64,000 bases of DNA from CALMZY01 sp052033915. GTDB lineage: Bacteria; Verrucomicrobiota; Kiritimatiellia; CAIQIC01; JAGNIJ01. The translations under genes and the position numbers were made by a program. The stretch lies in contig JBPOJF010000003.1 of NCBI GenBank assembly GCA_052033915.1, forward strand, positions 62,001 through 126,000. Reading direction: 5' to 3'. Below the pieces are notes generated by a model, which did no database searches, was not told where the DNA came from, and saw nothing but the letters and a program-made list of their open reading frames with translations. Shown here piece by piece: positions 42,318 to 50,695 of this stretch. Within the stretch, counting starts at the first letter, position 1. Each line of letters opens with the position of its first letter.

Positions 42318-45314
42318 CTACAGCATCGGCATTCCGGGAAGGCTCATGGGGAGGCCCGGCTGCTGGATCGGGGGCACCAAGGCCTTGAACTCATGGTTCT
42401 CGCGCACGGGATTGAACCGCGGATCTTTCCGGATCACATCGCGTACCGGCTCTCCGCCGAGTTCGATGGCGCGCTTGATCGATTGCACGCACTCGTTCGG
42501 TTTCTGCATGGCCGCCTGGATGGCCGCGAGATCGATCCACACATTGGGGTTCGCGGGCTCGCGGGCCAGGTATTTCTCGAGGGCCGTGGCCAGGAGATCC
42601 ATGCGCTTGGCGTCCGCATACATCTTGGCGACGGCCAAGTAGGCGTTCGGCGGGATGTTCGTATCGTTCAGAATGCTCATGGTCAGGCCCTGGAACTGGC
42701 CTTCGAGGTTGAGCTTGCGGTACAGATCCGCCAGTTCCATGGCCGTGTTCAGTTCGCCCTGTCCCTGGTTGAACTGCGCTTCGAGTTGCGCGCGCCGGTT
42801 GTCCGCTTTCTCGGTCTCGCGGATCTGGTTCAGGAAATCGCCGACCTTGGCGTTGCCGGGATCCTCGCGGAGGAATGCGTCAATCAGCTTGCCGGCATCG
42901 GAGAAACGCCGCTGCTGCATGAGGACGTCCGCCAGCCGGAAATTGGCCTCCGGGCTGAGCGGGTAGAGGTCAATGGCCTGCTGGAAGGCGTACTCGGCCT
43001 CGGGGAACATGCGGCGATAGGCATAGATGCCCGCGATCGCGCCGCGCAGCTTGGAGAACGTTTTCCGGGCCACCACGTCGCGCAGGAACTTGGGGTTTCC
43101 GAGCAGGCGCTGCGTGTACCAGTCCCAGAAATCGCGGTCCTTCTTCACCAGTTCCGGCGACAGGGACGGCAGCGGGTCTGAGTTCAGCTTCATGATCAGC
43201 CCGTTGGGGGTGAGGTAGGGGTACATCCACGGGATGACGTAACTTTCTTCGACGTAGAATGCGTGCTTGTGCTTGTTGGCCTCGAAGATCATCCGGCACA
43301 GGATGCCGTTGATCATCATGACGCCCTGCACGCCCTGCACGCTGACGCGTCCGTTATCGAACTGCACATCCGCGCCCGGGGGGATGCGCCCGGCCTGCAC
43401 GTCCTCCACGTACTTCTGGAACGCGAAATTGCTGTCCTGCTGCGACGGAATCCAGATCGTGTCGCCGTACAGGTCGCGCATGACGCTCATGTACGTGTTG
43501 TCGGCCAGCGCATTCTGCGTAATGAGGTACACATCCGACCGCACCTTGGCGCAGTAGATCATGTACGTGGGGACGAACCGTCCGGGGTCGGTGCCCCCGA
43601 AGAAAATCGCGTTGGTGTCCATCGGCGGGGGGTAATCCGGCGTGGGATACTGCTTCCAGATCTGTTCGAATTCCTCCGCGGACTTCTTGTAACCGAGGTC
43701 CGATCGAATTCCGTCCACACCCTGAAGCTGCCAGTTGCCGAATTGCCAGCCGAAGTCGTGCTGGTTCTGCTCGGCCCCGCCGACGATCTTGATCTGCTCC
43801 TTGTCGTACGCGTTCTGATACAGGAGCACCGCCGGGAACACGACGACGATGACCAGGGCCAGCGGCTTGATGATGCCGCGCCCGCCGAGAAGCGTTTCAA
43901 GATAGGCGAGCGCAAAGAGGGCTCCGTACCCGAGCCAGATGGCGTACACCGCGTGCGACTGGATGAATTGCACGCGGCCGATGAAGAGCGTCTGGATATC
44001 CAGGTCGGGGTTCTGGAATGTGATGAGAACAATGCTGAGCGAGACGAACGCGACCAGCGAGGTGATCAGCCAGGTCCGGCCCCGGCGGTCGATGCGTCCG
44101 ATGAAGAAGAAGGGCACCAGGCCGATGAGGGCAAGGGGAAGCGTGAACTGTTGGCGCAGATCCTTGAAGTACGCGCCCAACTGCGCGACGAACTTGGCCG
44201 AGAAGATGTCCGACGCGGTGATCTTCTCGTATTGCCCGCGCGTGAGGGCGTGCTTGAAGCCTTCCGGCGTGCGGGGGTATCCCCAGTTGATCGGGGGGTT
44301 CTGCTCGGAGGAGATGGGCATGAACCCGTTGAACCCGAGCCCCAGCAGGCACAGACTGCCGATGAGCAGGACGCGCTTCCATTCGGTCATGAGCTTGCGC
44401 TCGATCAGGAACAGGCCCACGGGCGCGAGCAGGAACAACACCGCCATCGTGGTTGTTGTGTTCTTCGAGCGCAGGACTTCCGGCGAGAGGTGGCCGGTCA
44501 TGGCGCCGGCTTTCCAGAACAGGTACCCGGAAACGCAGAGGGACAGCGCGGCCATGCAGTCGCGGAAGAGCGAGCGGTCGCGGAACCAGATGGCGGTCAC
44601 CAGCGCCGGGCCGACGAAGAGAAGGGTCTGGTGGTTCGTGATGCCGAATCCGAACAGGAACGCGGTGATGTAGAGGATTTTGTCCTCCTTCGGCCGGCAC
44701 ATCCACATGTACGTCAGGAGGAGCAGAAGCATCTGGAAGAAGGCGTTCAGCGCGTACACCTCGACGATGACCGCCTGGGACCAGAGCACGGGGCTGAAGG
44801 CCAGCAGGAGTCCGCCGGTGACGCCGCCGACCCAGCACAAGAGGCTTTCCGTGGAGATCCCGATCACGTCCGTGGTCTTCTTCACGCTGCGGAGCATGTC
44901 CGTTCCGGAGCGGCTGACCAGGAGAGCGAGCATCCCGCAGGCGAGGGCTCCGAAGAAGGCCGAGGCCAGTCCGACGCTCCACGCCGGATTCGGATTCCCG
45001 TAGTAGCGAACCCAGCCGAAGATCCATTGGAAGAACCATGTGAACAACGTCCAACTGGGATATCCCGGCGGGTGCGGGACGCCGAGATAGTCCGAACCCA
45101 CGGCCAGTTCGCCGCTGTCTTCCAGCGTGACGGTGGGGGCCAGGGTGTAGCAGTACACGCCGAAGGTGATCAGGAAGGTGGTCCAGAACGCCCCCCAGTC
45201 CAGTTTCCGGAAGAAGGCGCCGCTTTGATGGTCGAAGAACGCGGCTTTCTCTTCCGGAGATTGCGAAACGGCTTGGGCACGCACGGTTTTATTCGGGTTT
45301 TTATGATCAGCCAT
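42318..45314 (-). CDS. DUF2723 GT-C-like membrane glycosyltransferase with TPR tail
   Basis: The 998-residue protein has about twelve membrane helices (residues 45-520) and a long C-terminal region with TPR repeats (RRMFPEAEYAFQQAIDLYPL and nearby repeats). The first lumenal loop has the DUF2723 motif LEDSGELAVGSDYLGVPHPP, where the acidic residues are the expected catalytic site. DUF2723 proteins are thought to transfer sugars from polyprenyl phosphates to proteins or polymers in the periplasm. Directly downstream on the same strand are genes for a polyprenyl-phosphate phosphoribosyltransferase and a polyprenyl-phosphate-mannose synthase, consistent with that donor type. The other copy at 36244 lacks the catalytic motif. 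Confidence 0.82.
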   Translation of the reverse strand: MADHKNPNKTVRAQAVSQSPEEKAAFFDHQSGAFFRKLDWGAFWTTFLITFGVYCYTLAPTVTLEDSGELAVGSDYLGVPHPPGYPSWTLFTWFFQWIFGWVRYYGNPNPAWSVGLASAFFGALACGMLALLVSRSGTDMLRSVKKTTDVIGISTESLLCWVGGVTGGLLLAFSPVLWSQAVIVEVYALNAFFQMLLLLLTYMWMCRPKEDKILYITAFLFGFGITNHQTLLFVGPALVTAIWFRDRSLFRDCMAALSLCVSGYLFWKAGAMTGHLSPEVLRSKNTTTTMAVLFLLAPVGLFLIERKLMTEWKRVLLIGSLCLLGLGFNGFMPISSEQNPPINWGYPRTPEGFKHALTRGQYEKITASDIFSAKFVAQLGAYFKDLRQQFTLPLALIGLVPFFFIGRIDRRGRTWLITSLVAFVSLSIVLITFQNPDLDIQTLFIGRVQFIQSHAVYAIWLGYGALFALAYLETLLGGRGIIKPLALVIVVVFPAVLLYQNAYDKEQIKIVGGAEQNQHDFGWQFGNWQLQGVDGIRSDLGYKKSAEEFEQIWKQYPTPDYPPPMDTNAIFFGGTDPGRFVPTYMIYCAKVRSDVYLITQNALADNTYMSVMRDLYGDTIWIPSQQDSNFAFQKYVEDVQAGRIPPGADVQFDNGRVSVQGVQGVMMINGILCRMIFEANKHKHAFYVEESYVIPWMYPYLTPNGLIMKLNSDPLPSLSPELVKKDRDFWDWYTQRLLGNPKFLRDVVARKTFSKLRGAIAGIYAYRRMFPEAEYAFQQAIDLYPLSPEANFRLADVLMQQRRFSDAGKLIDAFLREDPGNAKVGDFLNQIRETEKADNRRAQLEAQFNQGQGELNTAMELADLYRKLNLEGQFQGLTMSILNDTNIPPNAYLAVAKMYADAKRMDLLATALEKYLAREPANPNVWIDLAAIQAAMQKPNECVQSIKRAIELGGEPVRDVIRKDPRFNPVRENHEFKALVPPIQQPGLPMSLPGMPML

Positions 45315-45453
45315 AGCTCACACCACGGGTCGTCGTTCGTTATTCGTAAAAGCCCAGAAGGTATGTTTTTTACAGACCGAGAGCAAGCTTTCATGAATGG
45401 ACAGGAAGAGTGGGGCGGGCGTTCAAAAAGCGCGTGGGATCGGCCGGGGAAAG

Positions 45454-46350
45454 TTACCTCAACAACAGGATCCCGGCCACGGTCAAGCCGTACAGCGCCA
45501 GGTCCGCCAGCAGCGGTTTATCCGTCAGAAGGATCACCTCCGGCTGGCCGCCTTTTTCGTGGCGATAGACCAGGTCGAGGTAGCGGAACAGGCCGAAGAT
45601 TACGAACGGGATGGTCAGGCCAAGCTTGGTCGTTCCGAACTTGGCGACGGTATCCGGCCACAGCGTGTACAGCGCGTAGGAAATCAGCGTGGCCGCGCTG
45701 ACCACGGCAATCAACTGGTCCAGGAGCTGGCTGCTGTACTGCGCGAGGCTTTCGCGCGTTTCGCCGCCCGTGTCGTTGATCACGACGAACTCGTGCCGCC
45801 GCTTGCAGAGCGCAAGGAAGAGCGCCAGCAGCAGGGCGCACAGGAGCAGCCAGGGCGAAATCGGCACCTGGAGAACGACGGCTCCCGCCAGGGCGCGGAG
45901 GACGAAGCCGGAGGCGATCACGAACAGGTCAACCAGCGCGATCTGCTTCAGCGCGAACGTGTACACGAATTGCAGCGCCACGTAGCCCGCCACGACGTAG
46001 AAGAACGGCACGGAGAGCCACGCCGCCGCGCCGAGCCCGGCGGCAAGAAGCAGAAAGGCCGTCGCCGCCGCGGTCGCAGTCGAAATCTCGCCGGCGGCCA
46101 GCGGGCGCAGTTTCTTCGTCGGATGCGCCCGGTCCAGCTCCACGTCGCGGATGTCGTTGATCAGGTAAATGCCGCTCGATACGGCGCAGAACAGGAGGGC
46201 CGCCTTCAGTACGATCCAGAAATCGGCGAGGCTGACGTTCAAATGCCGGTCGCCGAGGGCGAAGATGAACGCGGCCAGCACGACAATGTTCTTCGTCCAC
46301 TGCCGGGGCCGCATGGCTTGAACGATGCTGGCCGGCCGGGGCTTGCTCAT
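45454..46350 (-). CDS. Decaprenyl-phosphate phosphoribosyltransferase-like UbiA prenyltransferase
   Basis: The 298-residue integral membrane protein has the UbiA fold with about nine helices. The first Asp-rich motif is NDIRDVELDRAHPTKKLRPL, where ND..D..D and HPTK..RP match the decaprenylphosphoryl-5-phosphoribose synthase (UbiA/Rv3806c) branch. The N-terminal RPRQWTKNIVVLAAFIF is also typical of that branch. The second motif region is near NDTGGETRESL. The reaction would transfer phosphoribose from PRPP to a polyprenyl phosphate, the first step to arabinose or similar donors. It overlaps the next upstream gene by 4 bp (ATGA), so the two form an operon. A 139-bp gap upstream of the DUF2723 start separates the two groups. 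Confidence 0.85.
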   Translation of the reverse strand: MSKPRPASIVQAMRPRQWTKNIVVLAAFIFALGDRHLNVSLADFWIVLKAALLFCAVSSGIYLINDIRDVELDRAHPTKKLRPLAAGEISTATAAATAFLLLAAGLGAAAWLSVPFFYVVAGYVALQFVYTFALKQIALVDLFVIASGFVLRALAGAVVLQVPISPWLLLCALLLALFLALCKRRHEFVVINDTGGETRESLAQYSSQLLDQLIAVVSAATLISYALYTLWPDTVAKFGTTKLGLTIPFVIFGLFRYLDLVYRHEKGGQPEVILLTDKPLLADLALYGLTVAGILLLR

Positions 46351-47114
46351 GATCCGCTTCCGCCTGCCTTCACGCTTCTCGCGTTGCGCTCATCCGGCAC
46401 GGAGCGTTTCAGCCTGTTCCGGAACAGGAGTTTCCAAACCATCCAGAGGGCCTCGCGCACGATCGACGAGTTCATCTTCGAGTGGCCGGAGCGGCGTTCC
46501 TCGAACGTGATCGGCACCTCGACGACATGGAAGCCGCGCCGCCAGGTCTCGTTGGTCATCTCGATCTGGAACGAGTAGCCGTTGGACTTGATCCGGTCCA
46601 GATCGATGGACTCCAGAACCGCGCGGCGATAGCACTTGAACCCGCCGGTCGGATCGGAAAACGGCATGCCGGTGACCAGGTGGACATAGATGGCCGCGCC
46701 CTTGCTCAAAATCAGCCGGCTCAGCGGCCAGTTGATGATCCGGATGCCGCCCACGTAGCGCGAGCCGAGGGCCAGGTCGGCCTCCTGCGCCGCGTCGAGA
46801 ATCCGCGGTAGATCGTTCGGGTTGTGGGAGAAATCGGCGTCCATCTCGAAGATGAACTCGTAACCGCGCTCCAGCGCCCACTTGAAGCCCGCGATGTACG
46901 CGCGGCCGAGCCCCTGCTTGCCTTCCCGGTGGAGGCCGTGGATGCGCGGGTCCTGGGCCGCGAGTTCGTCGACGATCCGCCCGGTGCCGTCGGGGGAGTT
47001 GTCGTCCACAAAAAGGATGTGCCCTTCCGGCAGGGCGGCCAGAACGGCCTTGGAAACGTCCCGGACGTTTTCCTTCTCGTTGTAGGTTGGGATGACGACC
47101 AGAGCCCGGTTCAT
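46347..47114 (-). CDS. Polyprenyl-phosphate-mannose synthase-like glycosyltransferase
   Basis: The 255-residue GT2 enzyme resembles Dpm1/Ppm1. VVIPTYNEKENVRDV opens the nucleotide-binding region, FVDDNSPDGTGRIVDELA follows, and FEMDADFSHNPNDLP contains the DxD motif. ALGSRYVGGIRI and FSDPTGGFKCYRR complete the core. It lacks the membrane extension of some bacterial versions. It transfers mannose (or another hexose) from GDP-sugar to polyprenyl phosphate to give a lipid-linked donor for GT-C enzymes. Its gene overlaps the downstream phosphoribosyltransferase gene by 4 bp. It is divergent from def, with a short intergenic region holding the def promoter. Confidence 0.9.
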   Translation of the reverse strand: MNRALVVIPTYNEKENVRDVSKAVLAALPEGHILFVDDNSPDGTGRIVDELAAQDPRIHGLHREGKQGLGRAYIAGFKWALERGYEFIFEMDADFSHNPNDLPRILDAAQEADLALGSRYVGGIRIINWPLSRLILSKGAAIYVHLVTGMPFSDPTGGFKCYRRAVLESIDLDRIKSNGYSFQIEMTNETWRRGFHVVEVPITFEERRSGHSKMNSSIVREALWMVWKLLFRNRLKRSVPDERNARSVKAGGSGS

Positions 47115-47176
47115 GCCCCGGTACTTTAGGGGAAGGGTTCCAAAACAGCAAGTCCCGCGTGGAGGGGGCCGACGGA

Positions 47177-47204
47177 TTGATTTGCCTCAAAAGCAGGATA
47201 TAAT
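47177..47204 (+). promoter_or_regulatory. Candidate promoter for def
   Basis: TTGATT (47177-47182) and a perfect TATAAT (47199-47204) are 16 nt apart. The predicted transcription start is about 9 nt before the def ATG at 47220, so the leader would be very short and the mRNA nearly leaderless. Confidence 0.6.
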
Positions 47205-47219
47205 AAACACAAACGTCCC

Positions 47220-47783
47220 ATGAAACTGGAGATTCGAAAATACGGCGACCCGGTGCTGCGCGAAAAAGCGGAGCCCGTGAAGTCCGTGGACGACCGGATC
47301 CGCGCACTGGCCAGGGACATGATCGAGACCATGCACGGAGACAACGGCGGCGTCGGGCTGGCCGCCCAGCAGGTCGGGGAGACCGTGTCCGTCTGCGTGA
47401 TCGAAGTGCCGGCCGAATACGACGCGGACGAAAACGGGGTGCGCCTCAACCCCGACGTGAAGATGCCGCTCGTCCTGATCAACCCGGTGATGGTCGAATC
47501 GTCCAAGGAGACGGAAGCGCGCGATGAGGGATGCCTCAGTTTCCCCGGGATCTACGCGCCCGTCCGGCGTCCCGTGGAGATCGCGATCGAATACCTGGAC
47601 ACGAACGGAAAATCGCGGAGCCTGCGGCTCCGGCACTTCGTGGCGCGCGTTGTCCAGCACGAGATGGATCACCTGAACGGCGTGCTGCTGGTCGACCGCA
47701 TGACCCACCTCAAGAAAATCGCGCTCGCCGGCCAGCTCAAGCGGATGAGGCGCGAGACGCGCGAAGAGCTGGGCGTGAAGTAG
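47220..47783 (+). CDS. def: Peptide deformylase
   Basis: Deformylase removes the formyl group from nascent N-terminal Met. The three metal-enzyme motifs are present: GVGLAAQQVG (motif 1), EGCLSFPG with ligand Cys105 (motif 2), and QHEMDHLNG with His147, Glu148 and His151 (motif 3). The 187-residue length fits type I/II enzymes with a C-terminal helix, and the insertion of about 15 residues around residue 70 is modest. It stands alone, with a promoter immediately upstream, and is convergent with the orphan ParA gene. A palindrome pair follows at 47831. No fmt or ribosome genes are linked here. Confidence 0.97.
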   Translation: MKLEIRKYGDPVLREKAEPVKSVDDRIRALARDMIETMHGDNGGVGLAAQQVGETVSVCVIEVPAEYDADENGVRLNPDVKMPLVLINPVMVESSKETEARDEGCLSFPGIYAPVRRPVEIAIEYLDTNGKSRSLRLRHFVARVVQHEMDHLNGVLLVDRMTHLKKIALAGQLKRMRRETREELGVK

Positions 47784-47830
47784 CCGCCGGCGCAAGCCGG
47801 TGGAATCCGTCCGGCAACGCTCTTGCGAGC

Positions 47831-47881
47831 TTTTTTCCAAGGGTTGGAAAAAGCGCCCGGAAATTTTCCAAGGATTGGAAG
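47831..47881. repeat. Double TTCCAAGGNTTGGAA palindrome between def and parA
   Basis: TTTTTTCCAAGGGTTGGAAA and ATTTTCCAAGGATTGGAA lie about 10 nt apart, each a short palindrome. They match the pair at 15078-15124 in order and spacing, including the AAAAAGCG between them. It is located between convergent genes, close to the parA stop at 47884, so it could act as a shared transcript end. Confidence 0.8.
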
Positions 47882-47883
47882 AA

Positions 47884-48756
47884 TCAATCGACCGGCGGTA
47901 TCGGCGCGGCGGGTTCGGGAGCGGCCGGCGCGGCGGGGGCTTCTTCCTTCCATTCCTCTTCGACGGCGGTCTCCTTGCCGGTCTGTTTGCGGCGTCCGAG
48001 AAATTCGCGGGCGAGCTGGCGGTAGGCGGCCGCGCCGGTGCAGTGTTTGTCGTGCTGGATGATCGGCTTTCCGTAGCTGGGCGCCTCGCTGAGCCGGACG
48101 CTGCGCGGGATCAGCGTCTCGTACACCTTGTCGCCGAAATGCGAGACGACTTCCTGGACAACCTGCTGGGACAGGTTGGTGCGCATGTCGTACATCGTCA
48201 TCACGATGCCCTCGATGTGCAGGGCGGGGTTCGCCCCGCTGTCGTGAAGCTGCTGAACGAGCCGCGTGATGACGCTCAGGCCTTCCAGTGCGTAGTACTC
48301 GCACTGGAGCGGGATGAGGATCGATTGCGCGGCGACGAGCGCGTTCATGGTCAGGATGCCGAGCGAGGGCGGGCAATCCACGAAGATATAGTCGTAGCGG
48401 TTCGCCGTCGAAACGGGCGTGACGGCCTCGGTGAACCGGTGCAGGTAGCGATCGGCGCGCGCGACGTCGATTTCCGAGCCGGCGAGATCGAGTTCGGAGG
48501 GGACGATCTCGAGCCGCTCGATCGACGTCGGCTTGATGAGATGTTCCAGCAGGCCGTTGCCCAGGAGGGCCTGGTAGATGCTCTGGCCTTCCTTTTTTTC
48601 GATGCCGAGCCCGCTGGTCGCGTTGGCCTGGGGGTCCAGATCGATGAGCAGGATTTTCTTGCGGCGTTCGGCAAGACAGGCGGCCAGGTTGAGCGCGGTG
48701 GTCGTCTTGCCGACGCCGCCCTTCTGGTTCGCGAACGCAATGATCGGTGTGCTCAT
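47884..48756 (-). CDS. ParA/Soj-family ATPase without a linked parB
   Basis: The 290-residue protein has the deviant Walker A KGGVGKTT (residues 12-19). LLIDLDPQANATSGLG and the later DYIFVDCPPSLGILTMNAL are the ParA Walker A' and B regions. Length and motifs fit chromosomal Soj/ParA rather than MinD. These ATPases drive partition of chromosome origins or other cargos. Normally parB/spo0J follows; here the next gene on this strand is absent, since def converges, so this ParA may act with an unlinked ParB or move another cargo. The C-terminal tail EPAAPIPPVD is a proline-rich extension. The sulfotransferase gene is upstream on the same strand. Confidence 0.92.
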   Translation of the reverse strand: MSTPIIAFANQKGGVGKTTTALNLAACLAERRKKILLIDLDPQANATSGLGIEKKEGQSIYQALLGNGLLEHLIKPTSIERLEIVPSELDLAGSEIDVARADRYLHRFTEAVTPVSTANRYDYIFVDCPPSLGILTMNALVAAQSILIPLQCEYYALEGLSVITRLVQQLHDSGANPALHIEGIVMTMYDMRTNLSQQVVQEVVSHFGDKVYETLIPRSVRLSEAPSYGKPIIQHDKHCTGAAAYRQLAREFLGRRKQTGKETAVEEEWKEEAPAAPAAPEPAAPIPPVD

Positions 48757-48804
48757 GAGTGGCCGATAGAATAGTCGGGGTGTGGGGGTCCGCTCAAGTC
48801 CGGA

Positions 48805-49632
48805 TTACTTGCGGACGTTCCAGCCCAGGTTGCGGCCCAGCAACTGGAACAGGGCTTCGTTGTGCGGTTCGAAGTATTTTTGCAGATCCTCGTAAACGGA
48901 TTCGGGGACGCCGGGCGCCCGTCCGCTCAGGTCCTGGGCCACGACTCTGGACGGCACGAAGCCCGCGTTGACTTCGAGAAACGAGAAGATCACGTGCAGG
49001 GCGTGTTCCGGGTCCGAGAAGAACTCCTCGCTGGTGAGCACCAGAAGCCGGCGCCGCTCGAACAGATCGAAATACCGCTTGAGCTGATCCACGTAGATTC
49101 CGCGCGTCTTGTAGCTCTTGCGGTGATGGATTTCGCTGACGTAGAACTCGTCGTTCCGCATCTTCTCCAACTCGGGCTTCAGCCGGCTTTCCTCCAGCCG
49201 CAGGGCTTCCTCGATGGGCTGATCCTCTTCGCCCATGTGCGTCTCCCGGAAGTAGTGGGATACGGCGCGCTCCACCGGATTCCGCAGGAGCGCGATCATC
49301 TTCACGTCGGGCAGGACGTGACGGATGCGCTCCGGGGCGCGGGGGTGAAACAGGTAATACGGGGTCGCTTCGCCGGTGATCCGGTTGTCGCCCATCCGCT
49401 TGCGGGTGGGGAAGTGAAGCCGGTACCAGGGAACGCCCTTCTGGAAATTCCGGTCGAAGAAGTGAATCTCCTTTTCCGTCCCCGGCAGGATCTGCGGGTG
49501 CTTCATCATCCACTTGTAGAGACGGGTGGTTCCCGATCGCTGGGCGCCGAGGATGAGGAACTGGGGCAGGGCGTGCCGGGGCGCCAGCAGTCTGTAGAGG
49601 GAACGTTCGAGAATGGACGGATGGCTGTTCAT
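48805..49632 (-). CDS. Sulfotransferase family protein
   Basis: The 275-residue protein has the PAPS-binding 5'-phosphosulfate loop ILGAQRSGTTRLYKWMMKHP near residue 30. A 3'-phosphate-binding strand contains MIALLRNPVERAVSHYF, the typical RxxxRxxSxY-type motif of heparan/carbohydrate sulfotransferases. Pfam-type Sulfotransfer family members transfer sulfuryl groups to sugars or other acceptors. The acceptor is unknown; surface carbohydrate is a likely guess. There is no signal peptide. It is on the same strand as RmuC, 19 bp upstream, and parA, 48 bp downstream. Confidence 0.85.
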   Translation of the reverse strand: MNSHPSILERSLYRLLAPRHALPQFLILGAQRSGTTRLYKWMMKHPQILPGTEKEIHFFDRNFQKGVPWYRLHFPTRKRMGDNRITGEATPYYLFHPRAPERIRHVLPDVKMIALLRNPVERAVSHYFRETHMGEEDQPIEEALRLEESRLKPELEKMRNDEFYVSEIHHRKSYKTRGIYVDQLKRYFDLFERRRLLVLTSEEFFSDPEHALHVIFSFLEVNAGFVPSRVVAQDLSGRAPGVPESVYEDLQKYFEPHNEALFQLLGRNLGWNVRK

Positions 49633-49651
49633 CGCGTGGCCCGTGGCCGGC

Positions 49652-50680
49652 TTATTCCTCCTGCGGCGCCGGCGCGGCCGGACCGCTCAACTCCTTGATC
49701 GTGCCGTCGATCTGTCCGAACCGGTTCTGAATCTTGCCGAACCATTTTTCGGCCTCCTCGAACTTGCCCTGCGAGTTGCCCAGGTGCTGGCCGACGAGAC
49801 GGAACGACTCCTCGAACCGGCCGAACTCCTTGCCGAGGCTCGCGAGCTGGTTGAGCATTTCCCGCGCGCGCTCTTCGATCCGCATGCCCTTGAGGCCCAG
49901 GAGGATGGTTTGCAGGTACGCGTAGAAGCTGTTCGGCGATACGGGGATCACGCGCTTGCCCAGCGCGTAGTTGAACAGCGACATCTCGCCGCCGAACTCG
50001 TCGTCGCGGACGATGCTTTCGTAGTAGACGTTCTCGGCCGGGATGTACATCAGGGCGAAATCGAAGGTGCCTTCGTCCGTCCGGATGTACTTCGAAGCGA
50101 TCGCGTCAATGTGCTTCCGGACGTCGCGCAGGAAGTTCTTCTTCGCGAGTTTCCGCTCGTTCTCGCCGGCTGCGGCGACCAGGACCCGGAAGTTCTCGAG
50201 GGGAAACTTGGCGTCCACCGGCACGAGCCCGGCCTTCAAGACGATGACCGCGTCGACCTTCTCGCCGCTCCCGAAGGCGTGCTGAAGCCGGAAATGTTCG
50301 GAGGGGAGAATCTGCGCGAGCAGATCCCCGAGGAACAGTTCGCCGAGATTGCCGCGGAGCTTGGGGGCGCGGAGGATTTCCTGCAAGCTCGAGATGTCCT
50401 TGCCGAGATCGAAGATGCGCCGGGAGGCCTCGCCGAGCTGGCCCAGTTGTCCGCTCACGCCCTGGATCACCTGGGCGGCCTTGTCGAGCCGGAGGTTCAT
50501 CGATTCGCGCGTCGTTTCCATGGATTGCGCGACCTGCGCGTTGAGCGCGTTCACCTGGTTCTGGAGCAGGACCAGCGCCTGGTCGTCCCGCGGCTGCGCG
50601 ATGGCGCGGCGAATCCACCACGCGGCGAGAAACGTCGCGAGGAGAACAACGCCCACGGCCATGATTACAATCTGTTCCAT
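49652..50680 (-). CDS. rmuC: DNA recombination protein RmuC
   Basis: The 342-residue protein has an N-terminal membrane helix (QIVIMAVGVVLLATFLAAWW), a long coiled-coil region (about residues 35-100), and the RmuC nuclease-like domain (about 120-300: LRGNLGELFLGDLLAQILPS, then VDAKFPLENFRVL). A PD-(D/E)xK-like fold has been suggested for the domain. In E. coli, RmuC limits inversions at short inverted repeats, which is of interest in a genome full of such repeats. It lies between the sulfotransferase gene (19 bp) and the Usp gene (15 bp), all on the minus strand. Confidence 0.9.
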   Translation of the reverse strand: MEQIVIMAVGVVLLATFLAAWWIRRAIAQPRDDQALVLLQNQVNALNAQVAQSMETTRESMNLRLDKAAQVIQGVSGQLGQLGEASRRIFDLGKDISSLQEILRAPKLRGNLGELFLGDLLAQILPSEHFRLQHAFGSGEKVDAVIVLKAGLVPVDAKFPLENFRVLVAAAGENERKLAKKNFLRDVRKHIDAIASKYIRTDEGTFDFALMYIPAENVYYESIVRDDEFGGEMSLFNYALGKRVIPVSPNSFYAYLQTILLGLKGMRIEERAREMLNQLASLGKEFGRFEESFRLVGQHLGNSQGKFEEAEKWFGKIQNRFGQIDGTIKELSGPAAPAPQEE

Positions 50681-50695
50681 CAGCCCTCTTCTCTT

